Positions 18,206-26,968 of a stretch of 42,748 nt of DNA are shown here, piece by piece (the first letter of the stretch is position 1; each line of letters starts with the position of its first letter). A program made the translations under genes and the position numbers. This DNA comes from Bdellovibrio sp. CG22_combo_CG10-13_8_21_14_all_39_27 (lineage in GTDB: Bacteria; Bdellovibrionota; Bacteriovoracia; Bacteriovoracales; Bacteriovoracaceae). The stretch spans positions 119,754 through 162,501 of the forward strand of contig PCTW01000010.1 in NCBI GenBank assembly GCA_002786715.1, written 5' to 3'. The notes below the pieces were generated by a model. The model was given only the letters and a program-made list of their open reading frames with translations, was not told the origin of the DNA and searched no databases.

Positions 18206-19110
18206 GCGGATTAAGACTTAAAATCGGTGACCTCCATGAGGAATCCGAAAAAATTGAAAAAAACCAGGATGACTTCGATTTGAAGCTGGATGAGATATTA
18301 GGGATTTCTGAAGATACGCCAGAAGTAGATCATGTTCAAAAGCCTCGGTTAAAGCTTATCTCTGAGGATGCTCAAGGTTCCGAAAGCACTCATTCAGGTG
18401 AAAGCAAGAAGAAGAAGGTTAATCGATATTTTTATAAAGTTACTAATCATCATGAATTGTTCAAGATTGGTCGTTCATTTTATAAAGATTATCTTTCGGG
18501 AGTGAAGTCTTTTGCTATTACTTCTACAGGGTATCAAGGCTCTCAGCAAAACTCTATTCTTGGGCTTGCCAGCTTTTTTGATCATAAAGAGGAAAATCTC
18601 AAAATTGCGATTATCTCTGACAATCTTTATCTCGGTGCCTTTAAAGATATCGTTGCTATTTCACAGAAGCATTACGTACCTCTCTTCAAAAATGGTAAAG
18701 ATTGTGAAGTTGTGGGGTTTTACGGGCATTTTGATTTCGTCGACCTAACAACTTTACTTGATTATGCTAATGACTGTGAAACAGATGCCTATGATGAAAT
18801 CTTCGATAGTGTCGTAGATCACTATGATATAGTTTTTTGGGATGTTCCAGAGCTTCATAAAATTCAGAAGAATTCGGAGAAGTATTTTCCCGTTATTATG
18901 AAATTTGAAAGTCTCTCTATAATTGTGGCCCAAAGCTTAAGCTCAGCTGCAGATGTTGAAGAGATTAAGAACTTCTTTTTAGGCTATGGAATTAACCTAA
19001 AGGGTCTTTTGTTGGATTCTGTTCAAGCGAAGAACGAAGCCAAGGTCAAAACAGAAGAAAAGCAAGCTTCACGTGAAAACCGTAAGCCATGGTGGAGGAT
19101 ATTCAGTTGA
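18202..19110 (+). CDS. BY-kinase-like protein without a Walker A motif, short paralogue
   Basis: The 302-aa product aligns by eye with the C-terminal half of the preceding protein. Shared features are Y-x-x-H-H/V-E-L-F-K, the GLASFF/GIASFF helix, IAIISD/IGIVTD, YDIVFWDVPE/YDLLLWDLPD, KYFPVI, ISLIV/LSIIV and KGLLL/KGMLY. This domain spans about residues 73-275. The expected P-loop reads TGYQGSQQNSILG, with no Lys-Ser/Thr. A charged C-terminal tail ends in KPWWRIFS, which could be a membrane or protein contact. The stop overlaps the TTG start of the Wzz-type gene (TTGA), so all three are probably translationally coupled. It is read as an adaptor in a Wzx/Wzy pathway by inference. Confidence 0.65.
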   Translation: MSGLRLKIGDLHEESEKIEKNQDDFDLKLDEILGISEDTPEVDHVQKPRLKLISEDAQGSESTHSGESKKKKVNRYFYKVTNHHELFKIGRSFYKDYLSGVKSFAITSTGYQGSQQNSILGLASFFDHKEENLKIAIISDNLYLGAFKDIVAISQKHYVPLFKNGKDCEVVGFYGHFDFVDLTTLLDYANDCETDAYDEIFDSVVDHYDIVFWDVPELHKIQKNSEKYFPVIMKFESLSIIVAQSLSSAADVEEIKNFFLGYGINLKGLLLDSVQAKNEAKVKTEEKQASRENRKPWWRIFS

Positions 19111-20603
19111 AAAAAATGAATATCATTCTAGATGAAACAACTGTCTTGAATTTTCCCTTCATTGGGAAACTGATTAGACGTTATTGGTTTGTTTCCTTAA
19201 TTATTCCATTAGTCGCCTTGATTTTTGGTGTCGTTAAGTATTCTTCTCAGAACACGATTTTTCAAACATCTCATGCATTTAAAAATACTGCTGAAAGTGC
19301 TAGTTCTAGCTCTGCTTTTGCCTCGATACTAGGCGAAAAGAACAGAGGACTAGATGAAACTGAAATCGTCGCCATTGCAAATTCTATAGATTTTCAATTT
19401 AAGCTTGCTGAAGTTTTAATGGAAGATCAAGGTTTTTCAAATTTGAATTTTAATTCAATAAATGCAGAAAAGTCTGTTCCTCAAAGCTCATTCTTCGCCC
19501 ATTGTGGTTCTGAAAAAGAATGCGTGAGAAGAACTGTCGCAACATTGTTACCTTCTCTTTATAGTGTTGTCCCAGATAAAGGAATTATAAACAGATACTT
19601 GGTGATTGTAAGGAGCTTAGATGCTTTTACTTCAAAATCACTTTTAAAAGCACTAAGTATTCTTATTGAGTCAGATAGAGTGAAAACTATACAGTCAACG
19701 ATTACTCAACAAATTAAATTATCTGAGGAATTAATTGAAACGAAGAGAAAAGAGCTTGAAGAAGGGGACATTAACACTCAGAGAGATCGTTATAAGTTTT
19801 TAGTATCTGAGTTAGAAGATCTTGATCGCAAGCTAAATAGTATTCGCCATAATTTCTTTGTCATGAAACAAAATCTTTCGCAAGCAGAAACAATTCTTGA
19901 GCAAACATTAAAAGTGCGCAAAAAAGGCGTTAATGTTAATGAATTGTTAAAGGGTGAAAAGGCTGCAGCGCTTGAATTGAGAATTTCTCAATTGCGTGAA
20001 GATTTGAATAGTCTTGAAATTTCCAAAGGGCAATTTGGAGGAAAAGATCAAGTTATTATTACTCAAATTAAAGAAGAAATAAAAGATAAGCAAAAACAGT
20101 TGGATGCAATTGGTGCCTTTAAGAGATCAATTAGCTCCGTTTCTGATTTTGTAAAATCGAAAGACAAGACATCTCCTAATCAAGAGTTCGATTATGTAGT
20201 ACTAAAAAAGCGCTTCGATGAAATGAAAAATGAATATGACAACATGGTTTCAAATCGTGAAAATATGGTTAAAGAGATGACTCAATTGGAAAATCACTTA
20301 GATAAGTATAAACCAACTATTGAGTTCTTGAAGCTTTTAGAACAAAAGTCTGTCCAGTTAAAAATTGCAGAATCAACAGTCGTTTCTGATTTATCATTCG
20401 ATACATTGCCGTCAGATGTTGCCTCATTTAAGAAAACAAGCCTCGGGAAAATTCTTTTCATATCCCTTGCAAGTGGTATTTTCTTCATGTTCGTTGCTGT
20501 TCTTAGTAGGTATTTTATGGACGGCAGAATATATGACGAATATGAGTTACAATCAGTCTTCAAAGATCTTGAAATTATCGGAAATACCCCTGACTTCCAG
20601 TAA
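19107..20603 (+). CDS. Wzz/GNVR-type chain-length determinant protein (polysaccharide co-polymerase)
   Basis: From TTG 19107 the product is 498 aa. GGAGGA at 19094-19099 sits 7 nt before this TTG, which makes it a better start than the ATG at 19089, since that ATG precedes the ribosome site. There is one membrane helix near the N-terminus (FVSLIIPLVALIFGVVKY, about residues 28-45) and one near the C-terminus (ILFISLASGIFFMFVAVLSRYF). A large periplasmic region between them is rich in coiled coil (about 195-430). This two-helix hairpin is the Wzz/PCP architecture. A CGSEKEC pair lies in the periplasmic part. It lacks a fused kinase domain, consistent with separate BY-kinase-like partners upstream. 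Confidence 0.8.
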   Translation: MKKMNIILDETTVLNFPFIGKLIRRYWFVSLIIPLVALIFGVVKYSSQNTIFQTSHAFKNTAESASSSSAFASILGEKNRGLDETEIVAIANSIDFQFKLAEVLMEDQGFSNLNFNSINAEKSVPQSSFFAHCGSEKECVRRTVATLLPSLYSVVPDKGIINRYLVIVRSLDAFTSKSLLKALSILIESDRVKTIQSTITQQIKLSEELIETKRKELEEGDINTQRDRYKFLVSELEDLDRKLNSIRHNFFVMKQNLSQAETILEQTLKVRKKGVNVNELLKGEKAAALELRISQLREDLNSLEISKGQFGGKDQVIITQIKEEIKDKQKQLDAIGAFKRSISSVSDFVKSKDKTSPNQEFDYVVLKKRFDEMKNEYDNMVSNRENMVKEMTQLENHLDKYKPTIEFLKLLEQKSVQLKIAESTVVSDLSFDTLPSDVASFKKTSLGKILFISLASGIFFMFVAVLSRYFMDGRIYDEYELQSVFKDLEIIGNTPDFQ

Positions 20604-20901
20604 TTGAATTCTTTCTCCATTTTCTAATGATAAATAGCATGAATGGATGAATCATCGTCACAGATAGATCTTTTATGGACTCCATCCAAGTTGCCGTAAG
20701 TGAAAAACTGTCGAAAATTTCTTTCGCAATGGCCAGGCTGAGCAAAATAAAAAAAGCTAAGATAAGATTATTTTTTAATTTTTTTAATAAGAGAATTGTT
20801 ATGCATAGGCCAACTAAGTAATGAAGAACAATGTCTAAAGGCAAAAATCCAAATAAGAGAGTATTTGATATGACGCCGAAAAAATGATGAATTACTTGCA
20901 T
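20575..20901 (-). CDS. Small VanZ-like membrane protein
   Basis: The 108-aa product has three or four hydrophobic helices and the VanZ-like signature AKEIFDSF ... SIKDL (about residues 59-79), where the family keeps a Glu and an Asp around membrane helices. An AAGTAGG site precedes the ATG at 20901. It lies opposite to the polysaccharide genes and its end overlaps the Wzz gene tail-to-tail by 29 nt. It accounts for most of the otherwise empty 20604-20968 gap. Function unknown; VanZ relatives are envelope-associated. Confidence 0.55.
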   Translation of the reverse strand: MQVIHHFFGVISNTLLFGFLPLDIVLHYLVGLCITILLLKKLKNNLILAFFILLSLAIAKEIFDSFSLTATWMESIKDLSVTMIHPFMLFIIRKWRKNSITGSQGYFR

Positions 20902-20974
20902 ATTGCCTACTTGCTTGCTGATAGTCTTTTCTATCGTTATTATAAGGTGAGCAAAGGTTTTTCAAAAGGTGATA

Positions 20975-22540
20975 ATGACTGAAGTGTTCGATACCCAGGA
21001 AAGGCGAAGAGCTAGCACTCTGTATAACTTGTTTATGGTTGCCTTTTTTGGTCATCTTTTGTTGAATTTTTTTGGTACATCACTTGTTCTTTACAGCTAT
21101 ATTGTTGTAACAGCTCTGGCCCTCATTTCCTTATTTTATTATGACTGGAAAACCACATTTCAAATTTTGTGTTTTATGGCGCTTATTGAAGGACAGGGGA
21201 GAATTCTATTTGGTTACAATCCTGTTTTTCGTCTTCTTTTCGACATTTTAACGTTGATTGCTATTTTGCGTTCATCACTAAGATCAAAACATATATTTGC
21301 TTTCAGTTTTTTACCTAAATTTACTTCGATGATGATTGTATTGCATTTTCTTTGGTTTCTTTTAGAGATTTTTAATCCCGACGGGGCTTCTCTTTTCGCT
21401 TCTTTTGCTACCGCTAAGTTTTATATCTTTCCCTTTCTACTTCTCTTTACTCATTTTAATAATCCAATAGATGTCACTTCAAATAATTTTCAAAAGTTCT
21501 TGAAAATTTTCTTGTCTGCATTAGGACTCATTTCTCTTCTTTGTGTTTTTCAAAAATATCAAGGATCAGATTATATGAATTCTTTAAGCCCCTTTTACTC
21601 AAATCTCTTTTCAAAGTTTGAGCGCTTTCAGGGGACTTTTTATAGACCGTGGGGGACTTCTTATACGCCTGGAGGATTTTCAGTATTCTATAGTTTATGT
21701 TTAAGTATGGTTTTTATTTTTGGATTGAAGAGAACTGGAGATGGTCGTCAAAAGGCCACATTCGGATATGTTCTGATAATGGCATTAGTCATGCTTTCCA
21801 CATTTGTTCTTTTTATTTCTCAAGTGAGATCTTTATTAGTTAAATCACTGGCGATTGTTTTACTTTCAATTTTTTCAGGATTCCTTGGAACCACCCAAGT
21901 TGTAAAGCGAACTATTCTCATCTTTGTTACTTTTTGTATAGCTTCAGTCGGCACTTATTTTTTCGTAGAAGCTTTACCTTTTTTAGATCAAAGTTTTGAT
22001 TTAGAGGTTTCTGTGAATCGTTTATCTGAACTGGGAGATTCGGATAAGGTCACGACGGCAAGAGCAACTCCAGAACTCGTTATTAAAAGATTAACTGAAC
22101 AAGTTGAATTTCCATTAGGTTACGGTCTTGGCCTGACGACTGCCTTTTTGCCAGATTATCAAGTGGCCCGCGATAGAAGATCTTTGGATATTCCAGCTGA
22201 TAACTTTTGGAATGGTGATAATGTTATCCTTTTCTTTTTCCTAGAGTTAGGCATTGGTGCACTTTTCATTCTCTTTTCGTATCTCTCTTTCCCTTATTAC
22301 CTTTTTTCTATGTCTGTAGAATCTTTAAAAAATTTTTCGAGGACTGAATATATCATAATCTCCACTGCTTTTATTCAAGTATTAATCGTAACTCTTGGCA
22401 ATTGGGGAGCTGCTACAATCGTCTATAACCCTGAGTCTTTTTTTATAATGTTTTGGGTAGGCATTGGCTTTCATACTTTTTATAGTGCCAAGAATAAGAT
22501 TCTTGTAGAAAATGAAAAGTTTGATAAAATTAATACATGA
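20975..22540 (+). CDS. Wzy/O-antigen-ligase-like polysaccharide polymerase
   Basis: The ATG at 20975 has AAAGG five bases upstream and is preferred to the GTG at 20969; the product is 521 aa. It has about ten to twelve hydrophobic helices. A large periplasmic loop holds the family-type pattern of an Arg followed by P-L-G-Y-G-L-G (TTARATPELVIKRL, then FPLGYGLGL, about residues 355-395) and a later HN-like segment (IPADNFWNGDN). This is typical of Wzy_C/WaaL proteins that join lipid-linked repeat units at the outer face of the inner membrane. It overlaps the next gene by 4 nt (ATGA) and belongs with the Wzz and flippase genes nearby. Confidence 0.75.
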   Translation: MTEVFDTQERRRASTLYNLFMVAFFGHLLLNFFGTSLVLYSYIVVTALALISLFYYDWKTTFQILCFMALIEGQGRILFGYNPVFRLLFDILTLIAILRSSLRSKHIFAFSFLPKFTSMMIVLHFLWFLLEIFNPDGASLFASFATAKFYIFPFLLLFTHFNNPIDVTSNNFQKFLKIFLSALGLISLLCVFQKYQGSDYMNSLSPFYSNLFSKFERFQGTFYRPWGTSYTPGGFSVFYSLCLSMVFIFGLKRTGDGRQKATFGYVLIMALVMLSTFVLFISQVRSLLVKSLAIVLLSIFSGFLGTTQVVKRTILIFVTFCIASVGTYFFVEALPFLDQSFDLEVSVNRLSELGDSDKVTTARATPELVIKRLTEQVEFPLGYGLGLTTAFLPDYQVARDRRSLDIPADNFWNGDNVILFFFLELGIGALFILFSYLSFPYYLFSMSVESLKNFSRTEYIIISTAFIQVLIVTLGNWGAATIVYNPESFFIMFWVGIGFHTFYSAKNKILVENEKFDKINT

Positions 22541-23052
22541 AGATTTTTACTCACGTTTTGCTCTCTTGGCTTTTGCTCATTCAAACTGCTTTTGCAGCAG
22601 AAAGTAATTATGACATTAGGCAGTTGGCGCTTCCATCTGAAGTGAAAGATCTTTCGAAGGGAGTAGGGGCTATTTATTATTCTCCATCGATTAAAGGAAA
22701 AGTTCTCATTCCCGTGAATATTTGGGGCGATGTTGGTAAAACGGGCCTGCATTTTGTTCCAGTTGATACAACTTTGGTCATGGGGTTATCTCTCGCCGGT
22801 GGACCAAGTTCGCACGCTAAACTATCCGATATCAAACTAAACCGCACCGAAAATGGTAAGAGTAACGAATATACTTTTGACTTAAGCGGTGGCGGAACAG
22901 TAGATGCTCAATCGTTTAGTCTCAAACCTGGAGATACAATTTTTGTAGAAAATGATAAATACTATGAGAATAGAGCTTATTACACTTCACTTATTGGGGT
23001 AATTGCCACAATTTTATCTTCAGTATTACTTTATAGAGAAGTTAAAAAGTAA
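22537..23052 (+). CDS. Small single-SLBB-domain exported protein with C-terminal membrane helix
   Basis: The 171-aa protein has a signal peptide (residues 1-20, ending AFAAES). It has one SLBB beta-grasp unit (about residues 53-130): VLIPVNIWGDVGKTGLHFVP, then TTLVMGLSLAGGPSSHAKLSD, IKLNR and LKPGDTIFVEND. These are the usual SLBB marks (G-x-V-x-x-x-G, AGG, LxPGD). A C-terminal hydrophobic helix (LIGVIATILSSVLLY) follows. Full Wza exporters also have a poly_export domain, several SLBB units and an amphipathic C-terminal helix; none of these is present. It may link the polymerase complex to a separate outer-membrane exporter. Confidence 0.75.
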   Translation: MKIFTHVLLSWLLLIQTAFAAESNYDIRQLALPSEVKDLSKGVGAIYYSPSIKGKVLIPVNIWGDVGKTGLHFVPVDTTLVMGLSLAGGPSSHAKLSDIKLNRTENGKSNEYTFDLSGGGTVDAQSFSLKPGDTIFVENDKYYENRAYYTSLIGVIATILSSVLLYREVKK

Positions 23053-23054
23053 TT

Positions 23055-24143
23055 TTAAACTACCATCTTCAGAAAATTATCCAGTCTATTCTTTATATTA
23101 TCGCTGCTAAACCTTTTGGTATTTCTTATTAATTTTTCTAATTGATCGTTCCATATTGTTTCACTTAAGGCCAATTTGATCATTTGTTCAATTAGCTGAT
23201 TTGAGTTTGTTGGATCGAAATTAAAAATATCTGGGCCAGCGACTTCGGGTAAAGATGTGCGGTTTGAAACTAAAACGGGGGTTTTAGACAGCGCAGATTC
23301 AACAATTTGCAAACCAAATCCTTCTTCCATACTTGGTATAATTGTTGCAATTGCCTTAGAGTAAAGCATTTTTAGTTGGGAATCATCTACATATCCTAGA
23401 AATTTAATTTTATTACTTTTTGCATAAGATTCTAATTCATTTCTTTTTTCAAGCGAGAGACCTCCAGCAATTAGTAATTCAATTCCATGATATTCTTTCT
23501 CAAAATTACTAAATGAATCTAAGAGGAAATATATATTTTTTCTTTCATCAAAACCGCCAGCGTAGAAAAAATATTTTCTCTCAGAATAAGGAACTATTTG
23601 ATTTTGAAGAAAATTATTATCAAGTAAGTTTGGTATTGTGAATATTGTATCAATTCTATGGCTGACCTTTACTATTTCTTTATTAGAAAAATCACTAACA
23701 GTAACGATGAAGTTTGCGTTTAGGGACAATTTCCATTGGTAAGCATATAACCAATGGGTAATAAGAAAGGGATTAAACTTTTTTTTAAAATCATTATACG
23801 AAATAAGATCGTGTATGGTGGAAATTGTTTTTATCTTCTTACAAATGAGTGGGGGAATTCCTGTATTTGCTGGAGTCCAGTAATGAGTTATATTATTTTT
23901 TCTTAATAGCTTTGGAAGATAATAGTAGAACCAGACAAAGGACTTCTGTTTTGAATTTTCAATAATATTGATATTATTCGGTAACATTGATTTCATTTGC
24001 GTAGAGATTTTAATGTCAGAAAACAGGGTGATTTTAATATCCAGTTGGTGGAGGATTTCGATGAGATTTAATAAATACCTACTGAATCCTCTGATTGTAG
24101 GTTGATGAAATGTTCTTGCATAAAGGCCAATATGAATACTCAA
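23055..24143 (-). CDS. Glycosyltransferase family 4
   Basis: The 362-aa GT-B enzyme begins HIGLYARTFHQPTIRGFSRYL. Its C-terminal domain has YFFYAGGFDERKNIYFLLDS, a loop equivalent to IPSMEEGFGLQIVESALSK with the E-x7-E motif, and NRTSLPEVAG. It starts inside the end of the acyltransferase gene (ATGA overlap), so they form one minus-strand operon. It ends 2 nt from the convergent SLBB gene, and no terminator is visible between them. It probably adds one sugar of the repeat unit; donor and acceptor cannot be read from the sequence. Confidence 0.85.
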   Translation of the reverse strand: MSIHIGLYARTFHQPTIRGFSRYLLNLIEILHQLDIKITLFSDIKISTQMKSMLPNNINIIENSKQKSFVWFYYYLPKLLRKNNITHYWTPANTGIPPLICKKIKTISTIHDLISYNDFKKKFNPFLITHWLYAYQWKLSLNANFIVTVSDFSNKEIVKVSHRIDTIFTIPNLLDNNFLQNQIVPYSERKYFFYAGGFDERKNIYFLLDSFSNFEKEYHGIELLIAGGLSLEKRNELESYAKSNKIKFLGYVDDSQLKMLYSKAIATIIPSMEEGFGLQIVESALSKTPVLVSNRTSLPEVAGPDIFNFDPTNSNQLIEQMIKLALSETIWNDQLEKLIRNTKRFSSDNIKNRLDNFLKMVV

Positions 24144-25279
24144 TGGACCCTCGTGAATTTTTTGCGCATTTTCAAAAATGGGCTTTCAATATAATGAAAG
24201 AGAAAATGGGAAGCTAAAATTGAAGTTGATATTTGTATAAAACCAATGAAGTATGAATTGATTGAGGTAAGATGGAATTTAGATAAAATTCCGTAGTTGA
24301 AAGTATAAAGAATATAATGAGTTAAATAGAGTGAGTATGAAATTTTACCGATGTATAAGGCGATTCTGTTTTTTAGAAAAAAGTTATTAAGTTTATTAGA
24401 GTTTTCAATTGCTCCTAGAATAAATAAGCATGAGGCCAGTGATAGTAGAATTGGTTCAATCGTCAATAAATGTCCTAAATTTTCTCTCGGTCCTAGTGAA
24501 TGAAAGGTGAATATAAGTAATGCTAACGATGTTATTTGAAAAATATTTTTTAATAAAATATTCTTTAAAATATTATATCGCGAGTAGAAAAGTGCGGCGA
24601 TACATCCGTAAAGCATAGAATCAATGTTCGTCTCTGTTGAAAAGAGTGTCTTAAAAATTTGAATTTTCGTCTCCCCACTACCAATATATAGAAATCGAAA
24701 ATATATGGGTATAATAAGTAGCACCACAGTAGATAACCAGAAGAAAACTTTCCTTTTATAGAACTGAGAAAATAAGATCGGCCAAAGTAAATAAAAATGT
24801 TCTTCTACTGCAAGAGACCAAAAGTGATTTAAAACGAGTGGAAACCCATCCTTTCGAATATAAATTTCTAAATAATTAGCGAGTGCCAAAGGATAGAAAA
24901 ATAATGTTTCGTAAAATTCTTGCCTCACCTCAGGTCTTTTGGTTGTTACAAAAAGAATAACAAGTGAGCCAAAGAATAGGCATGTATAGAAAGCTGGCCA
25001 AAGACGAAATATTCTTCGCATCCAAAAGGCTTTTAGATCGATTGAACTATTTTGATTTATTTCTTTTAGAAGCAAGCCAGTAATGAGGAATCCACTCAAG
25101 GTGAAGAAAAAATTGACCCCATACCATCCATAAACTTTAAACCAATTCATGATAATATCGCTGTCACTGTGAATGTGATGGAGTAATACTAAGAGAACTG
25201 CGTAACATCTCATACCGTTTAGTTCGGGTACTGTTCCGTTTATAAAGCTTTTGTAGGGAAGTAATTGATTCTTATTCAA
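24140..25279 (-). CDS. Acyltransferase 3 family membrane protein (OafA/YrhL-like)
   Basis: The 379-aa product begins at TTG 25279, with GAGG four bases upstream. It has the family pattern ELNGMRCYAVLLVLLHHIHS with the conserved His near residue 34, VNFFFTLSGFLITGLLL, a Arg-Arg/Trp pair (WMRRIFRLWPAFY) and LVLNHFWSLAVEEHFYLLWPI. About ten membrane helices are predicted by eye. It would O-acetylate or otherwise acylate the exported polysaccharide. It forms an operon with the GT4 at 23055 and is transcribed divergently from the flippase. Confidence 0.88.
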   Translation of the reverse strand: MNKNQLLPYKSFINGTVPELNGMRCYAVLLVLLHHIHSDSDIIMNWFKVYGWYGVNFFFTLSGFLITGLLLKEINQNSSIDLKAFWMRRIFRLWPAFYTCLFFGSLVILFVTTKRPEVRQEFYETLFFYPLALANYLEIYIRKDGFPLVLNHFWSLAVEEHFYLLWPILFSQFYKRKVFFWLSTVVLLIIPIYFRFLYIGSGETKIQIFKTLFSTETNIDSMLYGCIAALFYSRYNILKNILLKNIFQITSLALLIFTFHSLGPRENLGHLLTIEPILLSLASCLFILGAIENSNKLNNFFLKNRIALYIGKISYSLYLTHYILYTFNYGILSKFHLTSINSYFIGFIQISTSILASHFLFHYIESPFLKMRKKFTRVH

Positions 25280-25305
25280 GAGGCCTCGGTTTTAACTTAT
25301 ACTTA

Positions 25306-25333
25306 ATTATAAAGTGATTGATGTAAATATCAA
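25306..25333 (-). promoter_or_regulatory. Promoter of the acyltransferase operon
   Basis: On the minus strand, TTGATA (25333-25328), 16 nt, then TATAAT (25311-25306) is a strong sigma70 promoter. Transcription should start near 25299, about 20 nt before the TTG start. Its -35 overlaps one arm of the inverted repeat TTGAT-6nt-ATCAA at 25318-25333. Confidence 0.6.
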
Positions 25334-25346
25334 CTTTAAGTATAGC
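25318..25346 (+). promoter_or_regulatory. Overlapping divergent promoter of the flippase gene
   Basis: TTGATG (25318-25323), 17 nt, then TATAGC (25341-25346) gives a moderate sigma70 match facing the flippase. Its -35 is the other arm of the inverted repeat used by the opposite promoter, so the two core promoters cross each other and cannot be occupied together. Confidence 0.4.
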
Positions 25347-25354
25347 GAGTCATA

Positions 25355-26875
25355 TTGAATTCATCGAAATTACATTTTTCAAACACTGCATTCAATTTTT
25401 CAACGAATTTAGCTAAAAGTTTAATTTCAATGATTATTGGTCTTGTTCTAACTCCCTTTTTAGTTACTTGGCTTGGAGATGACATATTTGCCCAAAATCG
25501 ATTATTGCTTGATCTCTTTTCTTATGTTGGTATTTTTGAGCTTGGACTCGTCGGTGCCATTTATCCATTAATCATTAATTCTCTCAATAATCGGGATGGC
25601 GATTTTGATCTCTATCAGGTGATTTCATATTCTTTCAGGATTTTTTTAAAGCAATCGTTTTTGCTGCTAGTTGTGTCAGCAGTTATGTTTTTGTTTTTAA
25701 ATTTTTTCTTCAATCTTAGTGGTCCTCATTTATTTCCTATACAAATGTCATGGGGAATTTATTCTCTGATTCTTATTTTATTTCCAATTAATGTTTTGAG
25801 AATCTATTTCGATTCGATACAAAAAATTAGCCTCATAAATATTTTATTAATCGTTCAATTAATTGTAGTCCAGTCATTGTGTGCTTTTCTCGCATGGAAA
25901 GGTTTTGGATTGATTGGTCAGATTTCGGCTAATGTAGTAGGCATATTTATTTTGAACATATTAATCATTGTTTTTTTCTTAAGATCTTTTGATCTGACTA
26001 AATTGAGAAAACAAAGCCTTTTAAAATTTGAAGATTTCAAAAAACGAGTGTGGGAATTAAATTGGAACTCCTTTGCACAGTCCACTTCTGGAAAGATTTG
26101 TCTCTACACTGATAATGTATTAGTTGGTCTCTTTTGGGGAGTTTCTGCCGTTACTCCTTTTTTTCTATGTCAAAAAATAGTTTCAATTATTCAACAGCAA
26201 CTCTTGTCAATCGGTTCTTCTTCTTGGGCATCATTAATTGATATATGGAATTCTGGTGATAGATCAAGATTCGAAGAGAAGATTTTTGAGTCCAATAAGT
26301 TTATCATGATCGCAAGTATTAGCTTCTTGGTCCCCGTTTTAGTGCTTAACAAGCTTTTTATTCAAGTTTGGATAGGGCTTCAGTATTTTTCTTTTGAAGT
26401 AACTCTTTTTGCCATTTTCGTTGCCATTTTCCAGAGCCTTATAAGTTTTTGGGGTTGGTTGCTGACAGGGTCAGGTAAGCTTAAATCAATGACAAAACCA
26501 ACTCTCATTTACAGTGGATTAAATCTGTGTCTCAGTGTTTTATTTAGTTATTATTATAAATTTGGACCGCTTCTGGGGACTGTTGTTGCACTTGTTTTTT
26601 ATTATAACTGGTCTCTTGGAGCTATCATCTGCAATGAGTTTCGACTTCAAAAACTTAAATTTTTCATGGCCGTTTTGCAACCCATCCTTTTGGGCTTCAT
26701 TTCTTATTTCGTATTAAATTATGGCCTATCTTTTTTTTCCTTCGAGGCAACCTGGGTTAATCTGGTTGTTTTGTCGGGTATTTCCTTTGTTTTTATGATT
26801 ATGATATCGGTCATAATTCTTTTAAATTCGAGGGAGCGTAAAATTTGGTTGCGACGCTTTCGACTAATTAAATAA
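25355..26875 (+). CDS. Wzx-like oligosaccharide flippase (MOP superfamily)
   Basis: The 506-aa product begins at TTG 25355. The next in-frame ATG lies inside the first membrane helix, so TTG is preferred. About twelve to fourteen hydrophobic helices cover the protein. The opening resembles Wzx/polysaccharide_synt proteins (FSTNLAKSLISMIIGLVLTP, then FLVTWLGDD), and the charged loops are short. It would move lipid-linked repeat units across the inner membrane before Wzy polymerisation. A hairpin terminator follows directly after the stop. Confidence 0.8.
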   Translation: MNSSKLHFSNTAFNFSTNLAKSLISMIIGLVLTPFLVTWLGDDIFAQNRLLLDLFSYVGIFELGLVGAIYPLIINSLNNRDGDFDLYQVISYSFRIFLKQSFLLLVVSAVMFLFLNFFFNLSGPHLFPIQMSWGIYSLILILFPINVLRIYFDSIQKISLINILLIVQLIVVQSLCAFLAWKGFGLIGQISANVVGIFILNILIIVFFLRSFDLTKLRKQSLLKFEDFKKRVWELNWNSFAQSTSGKICLYTDNVLVGLFWGVSAVTPFFLCQKIVSIIQQQLLSIGSSSWASLIDIWNSGDRSRFEEKIFESNKFIMIASISFLVPVLVLNKLFIQVWIGLQYFSFEVTLFAIFVAIFQSLISFWGWLLTGSGKLKSMTKPTLIYSGLNLCLSVLFSYYYKFGPLLGTVVALVFYYNWSLGAIICNEFRLQKLKFFMAVLQPILLGFISYFVLNYGLSFFSFEATWVNLVVLSGISFVFMIMISVIILLNSRERKIWLRRFRLIK

Positions 26876-26918
26876 TTCCCAATTATCAGACTGTTTTAGT
26901 GTGGGAATATTCTTTTCT
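26875..26918 (+). terminator. Candidate rho-independent terminator of the flippase gene
   Basis: ATTCCCA (26875-26881) and TGGGAAT (26902-26908) form a perfect 7-bp outer stem. A short inner ACT/AGT pairing lies within the 20-nt loop, and the T-rich run ATTCTTTTCT follows. It begins at the last base of the stop codon. Confidence 0.5.
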
Positions 26919-26968
26919 CAATCATTTTGTCTTTATTTCCGACAAGAACATTGAGGAGAACCTATAAG

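Noticed and set aside
20768-21055. 95-aa minus-strand ORF
   Set aside because: It overlaps both the VanZ-like gene and the polymerase start in other frames; low-complexity composition.
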